NCBI GenBank assembly: GCA_950295325.1
Contig: OX485803.1
Coordinates: 10,478,001 to 10,542,000, forward strand
Direction of reading: 5' to 3'
Length of the DNA stretch: 64,000 bases
From: Polytrichum commune
Lineage: Eukaryota > Streptophyta > Polytrichopsida > Polytrichales > Polytrichaceae
The notes beneath the pieces were generated by a model that searched no databases, was not told the DNA's origin, and saw only the letters and a program-made list of their open reading frames with translations. Below, piece by piece: positions 21,065-32,302 of this stretch. How positions within the stretch are numbered: the first letter of the stretch is position 1; every line of letters starts with the position of its first letter. The position numbers were made by a program, and so were the translations under genes.

Positions 21065-23884
21065 ATTGTGGCTTGGTGACTACTATATTAATCCCCCTTT
21101 GCACAAACCCCCTTCTTGCCTTTGATACTACCTACAATAAATGTATGCATTCAACACATGATTTAGTGTGGCTCATATTGTTCATCCTCAACCACACTAA
21201 CTATTTTGCATCATTGGGTGGCAATTAGAGAGGGTGTCATATGATATGCGGTGCTACATGACAAATTTAGTAAATACCATTATAATTAACATGGCAACAT
21301 CAAGTTTGATGCCACGTCATAATTTTACTGTAGTTATCAAGTCAATGTATTATATTTCACAATCAAATTGTCTTGGATGTATAATGCATTACAATAAAGT
21401 TGTGCATTATGCTATGAAATGCACCGATCATCATATTCCACATGTAAGAATCCCTTTAACACTTGTCGGTCGTGCGATGCTTACATGTGAAAGGGTACTT
21501 GCGCCTGTGCATAAACCGACTACAACCTAAACTTCAAGTAAAAATTAAAAAAATTAAAAAACTCTTTTGCTCCATTCGAGGAAGTAACAAGAACCAACGG
21601 CTAGAGACCATTTTACATGAAAAGTCACTTGCAACTGGACTCCATTTGAAGAGAGCGAGTTGCCAACATCATATGCGGCTGGTTATGTTTGGATGCCAAA
21701 GTTTGGTCCATTTCAAAGTCCACCCCTAGGTCTCTCTTCCCACATGACGAAGCCAATAAACTAAGACCCACTTTATATTAAGGGCCACATTCGGGGCCAA
21801 CCTGAACACCAAGAACTTCAACCAATGGGATTGTTTGGTTTCGTCAAATCCTTCCCAAGGCCTTTATACCAGGGTCGGGCCTAAACATTTTCTTAACTTA
21901 TGCAACGTCCTAGGTGGCAGAAATTTGGAGCCAATCTTTGGGCCGAGATTTTCCATGGCTCGAACTCTCAACATGGGCCCGATCGGCCTCCTCCGTTGGA
22001 TAATGAACATCTCTACCGCCGATCCACAAAAGATCAATCCTCTTCACTAATCCTTCTAACCCTCAAGAACATCGAAACCTAAAACTGGGCTTCATCACCT
22101 TTACACATGACAAGGTTGGGGCCGGTAAAAAGTTGATAAAATCAGGCCGGCTCTCTGTCCGACCCCATGCCTTCTATAAAGTCAGCCTTTAAAACTCTTT
22201 GCTTCCTCTTCTTTAAAGGTGCATTCAACTTGGAATACACACCACAACCCCCCCCCCCCCCCCCTCCCCTCTCACAAATGATTATGATGCCCCCCTCTCA
22301 TCCGCCTCGAAACAAACCAAGGAAGCCCCAAAATCTACCAACTTCATGACAATAATTATAAGAGAAGCCGGAGAGAAAAATGCAAATGCGGCATCGGAAT
22401 AAAAGGCAACCTTAACTTACAAGTTGTTGTAGAAGGGTTGCCTCCAGTTGTTCAAAGGTACATCCGTGTTACCCTAAGACTATGCCACATAAGCAAGCAC
22501 CTCATGGTCCGGGCCCTCAGTCAGAACCTGGTAGGTAGGTACACACTCTCTACTTGCTCATCAAGTGGCAGTGAGGGAGGGAGGGAGGGGGAGGCCCGGT
22601 CCTTGGCGTGGAATCTACGACAGGTGTAGATACTGGGATAGCACCTCTGTTGGTCCGCGCGATCCCCTCTGGTGCCAATAATGCACGTAAGTTTCCACCC
22701 TGACAGGGTGGACCTCCTTCAGCGGCCACTGGCTAGAAGCTAGCTAAGCTATGCTAGCTAAGCTGGCTGTGTGGGCTGCACTATCTTAAACTTAACTGAA
22801 GACCTAGAGGGGCTCGTGAAAACCAAAGTTACCATGCGGGATAGCATTGTTTTTTCCTTCGTACCATTGACCGGGGAGATTTTTGGGCATAACCGGTTGA
22901 GATCCATGTGTTTGCAAATCCATCCGGTTACGTGTTGTTGACATCCTCCGGTTTTCCTTTATTAAACCGGTATATTCTATAGATTCTTTTAAAATTATCG
23001 GTAATTTTCATGCAATTTTGAATTTCAGCCAGTTATATCTCAAACTCAACTGGTTCACTTGTAACTAACTGCCGGTTCTCCCCGATCGTAGCTTCGTATG
23101 TCTCTTGGTCGTTCGTCTCCTCGTCTAGATCTACGATCATATATGAGGATGTTATTTGATTTCTTTTCTTAATCGGAACCATGTAGAGTAGACAAACTTA
23201 CATTAATTCCGTTAACTTAGAGCGGTTTTGCATGATGTGTAGTACAAGTGTGATATTGGGTTGATTTTTTACATGCACGGACATTTATATCGCAACGTTT
23301 AGAAATAAAATAATGATTTCTATATGAAAATTTGAAATTATTGTGAATTTTCAAAGGCACGATATTTTTCACAACAAAGGTCGACCTATTTCCAAGACAT
23401 AAACTACAATATAATTAGTGTTCTTTTCAAGGAACCCGATTTCATGCACTTTTAACCTACTTTGTTTCATCACGATGAACGTGACGGCTACATGGGGATT
23501 TGTCATGACTTTTCCATCATGTTAGAAAATGATAGCTACATGTGTGGAACTTCACGACTTCGGGGGACTATGTGTACGAAGACACGTGTTTAACATAGAT
23601 TCAATTAAGTTTTCAATTCTTTTTGTTAATTGCTCCACGTTGAATAGTACACACCGTTGGGAGGAACTATGTGGGCTTCGCTAACCTTGAGACCAAGAGG
23701 TGTTGGTGAAAATTGAAGTTACCATGCGGGGTAATTTTGTTCTTTGAATTGTAACCACTCTTTCGTCTGCTTATCCGCGTCTAAGATCATTTGCGGATGT
23801 TGTTTGGTTCCTTTTCTCAATTGGAACCCTATAGTTGATTTGGGGTGTGGTTCGTGAGAATAAACACCACAAGGAGACAATTGG
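21065..23884. other. Intergenic, repeats and low complexity, no gene seen
   Basis: No gene recognised. Contents: a long C run at about 22247-22264, a GGGA-rich tract at 22573-22592, an imperfect palindrome built of GCTAGCTAAGC units at 22736-22768, and 23265-23590, a decayed relative of the element at 20612-21064. Short frames here look random. Confidence 0.45.
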
Positions 23885-24985
23885 TAAGTGACAGCAATTG
23901 CTTGCAACACTGTAAATTTATAATCCCCTCAATTTTCACAAGGAATGACAAACAATGTCGGGTTAACGTTTAGTGTTGTTGACACTAAATATCAAATTTA
24001 GTGTAGTTAGTTTGTCATGTGTCGGAGCTTAAATTTGAAAGTTAAGTGATAGTCCTTGGGCATCCTCTTGCCATTCTATGCTCAAAAGTCACTATAATAT
24101 GGGGGGGGGGGGGGGCGGACTATGCAACCATTCAATGAGCACGAGAATATTTGTTATGATCATGAATAAGATATTCATATGAGCTTTGAAAATCACGAAG
24201 AAAGTGACTATGGAGTCAATTTGGATTCGTTGAGCATCTTGTACTAATTGCATGATTCACATCGTAGCATAACAACACTTGGCAACGTGGGCCTGCATAA
24301 TATAACAATGGAATGTTGGGAGCTTAATGTGAATTTGAGTCTCCATGCACATCTTTTCGAGCATCTGATTGTTATATTATGAGGGCCCATACAATGAGAG
24401 TTGAACGCTAAGCGGTGTTATGAGGAGAATTGAACTAATTTAAAAAAAATCCATGTGAGATGGATTTGCTAGGTGCGTGAAGTGGGCTAGTTGGAAAAAC
24501 ACAACCATTTAAGACCCGTGTACCTTATGACATGAGCAATTTTTTTAAGGGTTGAGTGATTGATGACATGTTTTCTATTGTAGTAAACTAAATATTGTAT
24601 TTAGTGTCACTAAGGTAACTTTTATAATGGCAGTTCTTATGATTTAGTTTACAAGTATTGTCATGGACAATTGAGGTTTACACGAAATCCATGCTAATTA
24701 TGAAAGCAACGTTTGGTATATATTAGGGTTATTCGTAAAGCAAGGTGGGTGAAACCATGGGTTTGGTCCCAACCCATAAGTTTATGAGAATTAACACAAA
24801 ATCACCCAAGTTTGTCTAATGTTTAATTATCATTTGTTGGGCTATAACAAATTTGTTTATAATAGTTGGGCTATTCAAAATCGGCTTTCTAGCTTGTTTT
24901 ATTAGGATGGGTGGACCAAGCTAGCCTCGTATAGGCCGATCCGAGATTTAGGATAACGGGTCCCACACACATACTCTTTTTTAGA
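23885..24985. repeat. Cluster of rearranged repeat pieces related to 37805-38615
   Basis: 23885-24055 matches the right half of the MITE at 37889-38267 plus its right flank (AAGGAATGACAAA, TTTAGTGTAGTTAG, GGAGCTT). 24580-24690 matches the left half (ACTAAATATTG, GTCACTAAGGTAAC, TATTGTCATGGA). Order is right half then left half, reversed relative to the intact copy. 24100-24545 matches the repeat in CASPL intron 3. 24720-24985 is the reverse complement of 38335-38615 (TGTGTTAATTCTCA, GGCTAGCTTGG, CCCACCCATCCTA). A run of G lies at 24101-24115. Confidence 0.55.
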
Positions 24986-25139
24986 TCTCAAAATGTGCAC
25001 CGAACTTTCAAAATAGGCTCCGAAACACGATAAGCTAGCGAGCTCTTAATAGAAAGTCTTGTCAAAGAAGGTTCAAACCCATGATTTCGGCCCTCTTTGC
25101 GTGACTTTACAAATAACTCTATTCCATCCCAACATTTGT

Positions 25140-25513
25140 GTAATGAATCATCGTCATGGACGATGGACATTTGGATTAAAGACCACTTAGTAAGTGACAA
25201 TGACTCGTAACATTATTCATATCCATAACAATGTTCCATGGGACTGTCAATATTCCATAGAATATTCCCCATAACCACACCTACACATGAAGAATATCCG
25301 AGAATATTCCATGAAATATTGTGAGTCCCACATATCACTGTTATGGATGTGAATAATGTTAAGTGATTGCAACATTGTAAATGTATAATACTACTCCAAG
25401 GTTCTTACAAGGATTGACCAATAATGTTAGGGTTTACATGTGGTGACACTACAGGGGCGGGCTACAATTAGTATTGAGCAAGACAAAAGCACTAAATACA
25501 CTATGTAGTGTAG
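25140..25513 (+). repeat. TACACTAAATA-family MITE, partial copy, split by an insertion
   Basis: 25140-25205 and 25363-25513 together follow the right half of the element at 37889-38267 (AGTAAGTGACAATG, GCAACATTGTAAAT, CAATAATGTTAGGGTTTACA, CTACAATTAGTATTGAGCAAGAC), ending ATGTAGTGTAG at 25513. They are separated by the foldback element at 25208-25362. The left terminal repeat was not found. Confidence 0.5.
25208..25362. mobile_element. Foldback MITE, 155 bp, nested in an older MITE
   Basis: TAACATTATTCATATCCATA from 25208 pairs with TATGGATGTGAATAATGTTA ending near 25361. Inner blocks also pair (GGGACTGTCAATATTCCAT with ATGAAATATTGTGAGTCCC), so nearly the whole element folds on itself. It interrupts the repeat at 25140-25513, making it the younger of the two. 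Target duplication unclear (TAA left, TTA right). Confidence 0.65.
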
Positions 25514-25539
25514 CGAGCGAGGGTGAGCCAGTCCGCCCT

Positions 25540-27342
25540 AGTGCTACCCTAGCTAGCTAGCTACCTTGTCGACGGAGGTGGCGGTGGGAACGCGTGTCAG
25601 GGACGGGGGCCACGGAGCAGGTTCGGCGCCGGTGGCCGAGTCGCGGAAAGACCGCACCGGGTGAGGTTACCGTTTAAGCGCACCCTGACAGGTGTGCCCT
25701 GCCTGCGCTGCGTCGCTGCGCGCAATTCACCACCATCGACATCTCACAAAAGCACCTTCGATCGCTCCGACTCTGAGTCGCCCGATCATCTTCATCCGCG
25801 GTGAAACCCTGCTATCATGCGCACCAATATCTACCAATGAGTCTCGCTTCGCCCGTCCGCCAGGTGCGCGTTTTCCGTCGTGGAGTAAGTAGCGAGTTAC
25901 CAGAGGCCGGCGTCTCTCTTCGGGGAAGGTCGTGACAGCAACGAGCTGGGAGCTTCACAGCTTCGTTTGTTTCTCAGGATCTTGAGTGCCGACCAGGTAG
26001 CAGCGTACTCTGTGTGTGCACTCTGTTCGCTCGGCGGTCTCTGGCAAGAAGGCGGCTCGGTTCTTCAGCCTGCTCACTCACACTCAGTCTATCTTCCCGT
26101 TGCAGATCGCGACCGCTTTGGCTACTTCTTGCTTTCGGGTACCTTTCTTCCCGGTTTTCGCTTTCTACTCAGTCGTCCACGTCCACTCCGTTTGTGTTGG
26201 TTTGTGCTTGTACTGCGGAGGCTGAGAGAGTTTGTGATAGAGAGGGAGGTCGCATTCTTTGGTGGAACAATGTCTTTGAGCATTCTTTGGTAGCGGAATA
26301 GGTTGCATGCACGGGGTTTGAGATTTCCCAGGGTTTGCTTTGATCTCGGGTTGCTGCGTCATCGAAGGTGAGTTTGTTAGTGAAATAATTTCTGGGTTTA
26401 GGTGCGAAGAGCCTTCAATGGCGGGCGTGGATTTTATTCCTACTCATTTAGTCCTCCTCCTTTTTGAAACCCATTTAGGGGAGTTGTACGATACTGATGC
26501 TTTTCAGGAATGAATTGGTGATATTGCTACCTTAATAGCTAAGATTCTTGTTAGTGTTTGCAACGGTAGTGACGGCTTACTTCTTGTGAGCGAGCTGACA
26601 ACGAAAGAGAGGACACTTTTGTGAAGCTACTGCACTCTACTTCCGGCCGTTGTAGTGAGCGATATTTTCATGAAGGCCATTAGAATGTTTTTGATGGCGA
26701 AATGGAGAGGTTGTCGTAGGGGGAGCGTTTCGTAATGGTGAAAAAGACTCCGAAAAGATCGGAGGTCGAGAATCATCTGCGCATGTTTGCGGAGTGATTT
26801 AAGAGTGTGGGGGTGATAACCAGCTCCATTTTACATCTGCCCTCCGTTCTGGTTACGCTGTCACATCAAATGTGACTCGCTGAAATGATCGAGGAACGCT
26901 TTTACCGGATCTTTGCTTTTCTTTTCTTTCTCGTGTGCGGGGCCATTCTTGAGGAAGATTCGAGTGCAGTTCTGGGTTGTGGACATGGTGGAATATCTTG
27001 CATGTTTTGAACGAAAAGATCAAAGTCTACACGTTTATTGTTCATAAATGGCATCGAGGGTCCAAGACAATTGTGTGGATTCATGCAAACTTACTCTGCC
27101 ACTTCCTGCTCTTGTAGGTCTCTAGTAGTTATTCTTTACAACATGTTACAGTGCAAACGAGTCGTTGAATGTTAAACGGGAAGAAGGTATCAGTAATTAC
27201 GGTCCGGGTTTTCACGTAGTTAGAAATTCAAGAGGATGACAAACTGCTTGGTTCTTGTATCTGTATGAACTACGCAGTATTTCTGTTGGAAGTTTAATAG
27301 CTAAGTTGAATCTCTGCAGGTTTATTATCAAGGAAAGCAATC
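25540..27342 (+). promoter_or_regulatory. CpG-rich promoter, 5'-UTR exon and 5'-UTR intron
   Basis: CpG-dense DNA begins abruptly at about 25540 and lasts to about 26370. A donor AAG|GTGAGT ends the leader exon at 26367, and an acceptor CTCTGCAG ends the intron at 27319, giving a 952-bp 5'-UTR intron and a 23-nt leader remnant before the ATG at 27343. Long 5'-UTR introns often raise expression in plants. GCTAGCTAGCTAGCTA-like sequence lies at 25549-25563. The transcription start was not fixed. Confidence 0.55.
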
Positions 27343-28126
27343 ATGGCCGGTCGAGGGTTCAAGGGGCACATTGCTGTCTGCTCGACAACATTGCTGCTGA
27401 TTTTGAACCTAATTGTTCTTACTGGTGGCATTGCGTCAGTAGTTATTCTGTTTTTGATAGAGCATTCTCCTAGCCGGGCAGGATGGCTGATTGTTATTGC
27501 AGGAGCAGTTACAATTGCTTCAGGGTTGATCGGTCTTTGCTCAAGTACGCGACGAGGATGCTTCACCCTCCAGCTAGTCCTGTTGGCCTTCTCTGTAATT
27601 GGTCTCTTTGCAACATCGCTAGCAATATTTTTCAGACCCAGTCAGGTTCGCACTAGTCTGTCGTCCAAGTACTCTGTTAGTACTACCGTTTGGGTTCTAA
27701 AGCTGGAGGCTGCTGTCATGTTCATCACCGGTTGTGCTCAGGTCAGTACACATTCATTTATATTTGTTTCACTGGTGCTACTTCAATGGCGAGGTTTTCT
27801 TTCCTAAATCTATGATGCAAACGAGCATTTGGCTATGATTGCATTTGCGTTTTGTTCAAATCAGCCACCAACAACTGAAACAATTTTGTATGAACGATCT
27901 GCAGGTGTGCGTCTTGGTTCTTGGAGTCTGTGTGAACTGCTGTGACCTCAATGACTACTATGAAGATATTGAGATGACCCGACAAGACAATCATAAGAAC
28001 CAAGTTGAGGCTGATAAAAGGGCTGCAAGGAGAGAGGATTCCAAGGCCTCTCAGCTTGCTGAGCAAATGAAGCAAAAGTATGGCAAGTGGACTGACAAGG
28101 GTGCTGCTGGTACGGCGGCAAAGTAA
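27343..28126 (+). CDS. Small four-pass membrane protein, family not identified
   Basis: Two coding exons, 27343-27741 and 27905-28126, joined in phase 0 (206 residues). Residues about 9-35 (IAVCSTTLLLILNLIVLTGG), 44-64 (AGWLIVIAGAVTIASGLIGL), 71-93 (FTLQLVLLAFSVIGLFATSL) and 117-143 (VWVLKLEAAVMFITGCAQVC) are hydrophobic, so it crosses the membrane about four times. A cysteine pair (VNCCD) follows the last helix. The cytosolic tail of about 60 residues is highly charged (DYYEDIEMTRQDNHKNQVEADKR) and probably helical, ending GAAGTAAK. The layout is tetraspanin-like, but the large CCG loop of true tetraspanins is absent. Function unknown. Confidence 0.82.
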
Positions 28127-30211
28127 ATGATTTGCTAACTGAAAGCCTTTGTGCATTGAGAGCAAACGGTGACTTACCCGAGCCACGAGTAGGTGATTTT
28201 ATCAGAAACCATTTGAGTGTACAAGTTTAGTGAAGTAGGTGTCTTGTATTGATTTTCATTCTCTGATACTGGAGAGTGGATTCTGGCCACAGTAAACATC
28301 TGTTATGGTCTGCAGTGGCTATGAATGCTTTTGAGAAAAGTTCGACCCTCTGGAGTTATGGAGAGGTTGTAGAGAGGAATGGTTCACTACATTCCCCATG
28401 AACAGCATGAGTTAGGCAGGGGAATTTAAAAAATTGGATGGACGGGACAGAAGCCATCTCTTAAGTACCTTGCTTAGTATTTGGCACAGGGCTGGTGCTA
28501 CAACCCAATTCAATGACGTGGATGTACAAAGGAGTCGCCTATTGCTGTTCATGGTTTTCAGGAGAAGGAACCCTTCTTTTTTGGTGCTAGTATATGTACA
28601 GTTGGGGAATATGGGATTTAGACCAGGTAGTGTAGGCATTAATATGTGGGCTCAAATAGAAGGGATTATTGAGTGCCATGCAATGCACACATGGTTTGAT
28701 TTAGATGGAACCTGCCTGTGCACATCTCAACCATGGATTTCGGGAGGAACAGAGTTACCTGTTGCAGATGAAACCCTCATTGGGGAATAAAGGTTTGAAG
28801 AAACATGCAGGATCACTAGATGGAAATTTGGCTAAGATTGTGATTGTGGTGGCAAAACCGCCCCAGCCTAAGTTTGTACCATTTCATAAGAAGTTCACAT
28901 CTGGTTGACAAGATCAATGTCTCACTATTGACTTATGAAGGCCTTGAGATTTTGAAGAGTATGAAACGCATGTGGTGGTTAAATGAGTGCTGTAGCACAC
29001 ATAACCTTGTACTCTACACTTGTACAAGCAAGCATTACACATGGCTAAATTACAAGGACTATGTTAAAATTATGGCTAACTTGGTCAAAAGTAGCGGGCG
29101 TTCAACAACCACAGTTCGTGATGCTTACGTCTTATGTACATATGCAATTCTTGAATTTCTATGTGAGTTGTCATTCAAATACCTACTGTGCTATTATCTT
29201 CTTCATACTTTAGCTTCAAGGTTTATGTGCCATGGTGCATTGGACAGTGGTTGGTTAGGAGCTAGCTACAATACTGGGATGTCCATGGGGATCAGAGTTG
29301 CTAAGTTGAAAGCTCCTTGCCATTACAGCTTTATCCCCTGACGAAGTCGGAGAGTAGAATATTTAAAACTGAAACCGAATCAACCTTGGTATTTAACCAT
29401 TGCCAGATACTTGAGCGCCTCAAACCCAAAACCCGAAATGTGGTTCACCTAAATGAGAAACTTGAAAAATGGGCAGCCGTCCTCCTATGGACTGGAATAT
29501 AGAATTTGGCTCAACTGCAGAGAAGCTTTCAGCCCGAGTCCTTGATTCTAATGTAACTGTATTGGGAATGGGATCATCAAGGGCTAGAAATGCAATGGAT
29601 TTGAGACAATTCGACTAGGGTTTGTGAAGTTGTGCAGAGGTAACTGTGTATTACATTTGCATTAAGAGTAGTTTCTTCAATTGCTTGCATTGAGTCAACA
29701 ATTTATTTCTAAGATCTCTAGAAGTTGAGGCACATGATTGTTATGGCACATTTGAGAGAGTACCTAGTACACCATAGATTAAAGTAAATGAATGACACAA
29801 GTAATGTTGGTGTCGAGAACCAAGAAGCATTGGGACACTAAATATGTCTAAATAATGTGGTGCACAATATTTTTGAGGAACTCGCATTAATTTTCAACTT
29901 GGGTGGGGTTACGAAAACATGCACCCACCACACGTGGTTTGAAGAAGATATTTGTGAGGTGAGCCTTTGAGCTGTCATGTACTACACGATCTACTGTCAA
30001 CAATATACAATCCAAAGCATGTAAATTACTAGACGCTTTAGAACCCAACAATGGTGTGGCAGTTTTCATGTGGTTGCATTGTCCAGCCTTGAAAACAGCG
30101 AGAGCCAGACTAAGTTGAGAAATTGTAGTTTGACATCCCAGTGGCTTCTTAGAAATTACATGGTTGATACTTGGTCAAATCTGAAATTTATGTATCGAGA
30201 GTAGACGTGCC
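28127..30211. other. 3' UTR and intergenic, no further gene seen
   Basis: An AATAAA lies at 28786-28791, but it is 660 nt past the stop and need not be the used signal. Open frames at 28434-28790 and 28844-29341 show no recognisable domain or splice structure and look like chance frames. Nothing else stands out. Confidence 0.4.
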
Positions 30212-30221
30212 CCTAACTGAT

Positions 30222-30467
30222 GGCTGGGGATTTGTGGCACTCAAGTAAAATCATCCATCCAAGATATCATGGATGAAGTGGCTCCAATAAAAAAAGCCCC
30301 CCTATGGGGTTGAGGGCCGATTCATTCGAATGTGACATCACTAGACTAATTCGGGGCCTTTGACTCTATTTCCGGAATCAAATTGCTCAAAAATAGTCAT
30401 TTAGATGATTCCTGTGTTTTTTTCATCCGTACGGATGATTTTACTTGAGTGCCACGAATCCCCGGCC
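30222..30467. mobile_element. Mutator-like MITE, 246 bp, 9-bp target duplication
   Basis: TIRs of about 34 bp: GGCTGGGGATTTGTGGCACT from 30222, and the inverse ...AGTGCCACGAATCCCCGGCC ending at 30467, with two mismatches. The perfect 9-bp duplication CTAACTGAT lies at 30213-30221 and 30468-30476 (a tenth base, C, also matches). A 9-bp duplication with GG-starting TIRs is the signature of Mutator-like elements. Near-identical arms and an intact duplication suggest recent insertion. No coding capacity. Confidence 0.85.
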
Positions 30468-30484
30468 CTAACTGATCACTTAAG

Positions 30485-30805
30485 ACATTCTGCACCAGAG
30501 CTGGAGAAGTATACGGCGGTGCAAAATATTCCCGTGTAGGAAGATAGAAATTAGGAGGACTGCAAATTTTTTGGTAATTTGATCTTTAAAATGAAATTAT
30601 TGTGAATTTTTGAAGCCAAAAGTTGGCTTGAACATATTACCAATGTCTAGAGTATGCCATAACCACTCATTTTAATTGCTCATTCCTCCTCATTTTAGCA
30701 CTCAAGATCAAGGCATGTGTCATGGCATTATTGGTTTTGGCCTAATCAAAGTTTAATCCTAGTTTGATTAAAATTCTGGTACCTTTTAGATTGCCAATGG
30801 GGTTT
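30485..30805 (-). repeat. Dispersed repeat family, copy 2 of 3 (inverted)
   Basis: Reverse complement of the repeat at 19120-19465 and 63545-63905. Matching blocks, read on the plus strand here: GGTGCAAAATATTCCC, GGAGGACTGCAAAT, TTTTTGAAGCCAAAAGTTGG, AACATATTACCAATGTCTAGA, TCCTCCTCATTTTAGC and GGCATGTGTCATGGCA. Its outer end abuts the Mutator-like MITE, separated only by the target duplication and a few bases. Confidence 0.6.
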
Positions 30806-32302
30806 AACCATGCTAATTCTCTTGCGTCAGGATCAGATTACAAAAACTTATAACTTTGTTTATTCAATTGTATAGCAACCACATTAAAATAGTGTGATGT
30901 TGATAATTTAGCTTGGGGCAACCTAGTTGAACGTATCAGTGTACAAAATATCAAGTCATATTTGCAACTCCTTTTGGATTTGATCCATATTTGAAAGCCA
31001 AGAAGTGGGCATGGCCCATGTTGGTCATGCCCAAACATTGTAATGCTTCTCCCCTATGAGCTTATTTCTAAGATTACATTGTAGGTTTTATACATTGGAT
31101 CAATCGTGGTTAATGTTGACCTAATTATCACTTCTTTCTAATGCCAATGTACATGTGCATATGAAATCTTTACGCATTGAAGTAATGTTAATCCTTGGAA
31201 AATCTAAATATATGATCACACCATAACCAAACAACAATGTTCATCTAGAGATTAAGTGTTGAAATTCTAGTACTACATTATGAAATTAACTCTTAGGGTG
31301 GATTTATATTAGGCTATGGGTCCAAGAAACTTTGGTCCAAAGGATCCCCCTTAATGGAGCTTACTCTTGGATTCAAAATTGAACTCAAGCTTGAAAGTTG
31401 GTTTCTCAAACTAGGAAGAGTACCTATCGAGTCGGGAGCATAGAAGAACGCCTAGATTTGTTTGGGAAGTGATGCCACATCATCGCCATTTCATTTTTTC
31501 ATAGCTTGGACCCAAACCCTAGTGTAAACTCCTAAAGTCCAGAATTTTACTTTCAACCAACATGATCCTTGATTTAAGTTATTTTGGTGTTGCACCCTAG
31601 TGTAAACCCATTGTTATGCTTATGTTAAGACCATGGCTGAATTTCCCTTTGTAATCTAAGATACCTTTGCTTTGTGTAATACACCCCACATATTTTGGAA
31701 TGCATTATTTTTCTAGACAAAACAATATGTTTCTCCAACCAATCACAGCCGCTGAAATCCGTCCTTGGACCTTTGCGTTTGGTAATGCACGAGGAGAGTG
31801 CATTATGGGCAATACTCCACAATGCACTCCTCCTCATGCATTACCCATTACTATATGAAGCAGTTCGACGCCAATGTTGCCAGTGCTGATGTGATTTTGG
31901 TTGCTGGATATGCCGTACTACACAATTCAGCACTTTGGTATGAAGAGATTTGGCATGAAATGGGGGCGAAACCTGGGGGGAGCTTGAATGTGCAAAATGT
32001 CGGAGTGGTAAGCAAGGGACGAGGAACTGGGGTACTCAATCCAGACTCGTTGCTTCGCCAGATCGATCGTGTCATTGCAGCCGTGGAGTATCAGCGTGCA
32101 ACCACACAACTTACCGTTATTGTTGCTGCTCAGCCGTCGTCGTCTTCGTTGTCTGTTGCATCTGATCAGCCTGCTTCTTCAGCTCAACCGAGTAATAGGG
32201 TTTGAGAAGATTTGAGACCATTTGAGGACAATTTTAGGAGACAGAGGGGGAGAAATCTTCGGATATCATTACAAGTTTGAGAAGTTTGAGAAAATTCAAC
32301 AG
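30806..32302. other. Intergenic with inverted-repeat structures, and leader of the next gene
   Basis: 31293-31540 may be an old TIR element: GGGTGGATTTATATTAGG..GGGTCCAAG inverts imperfectly to CTTGGACCC..CCTAGTGTAAACTCC. 31781-31845 is a strong hairpin, GGTAATGCACGAGGAG against CTCCTCATGCATTACC. An open frame at 31861-32205 ends in a Ser/Ala/Pro/Gln-rich segment, and I recognise no family for it; it may simply be the 5' leader of the gene at 32303. Confidence 0.4.

Noticed and set aside
25050-25075. Pol III B-box-like GGTTCAAACCC
   Set aside because: One key base differs, and no A box, tail or duplication accompanies it.
28434-29341. Open frames downstream of the four-pass membrane protein
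   Set aside because: No domains, no splice logic, probably 3' UTR or intergenic sequence.
31861-32205. Open frame ending in a Ser/Ala/Gln-rich stretch upstream of the small membrane protein
   Set aside because: No family recognised, and it overlaps the likely 5' leader. Kept only as a note in the intergenic entry.
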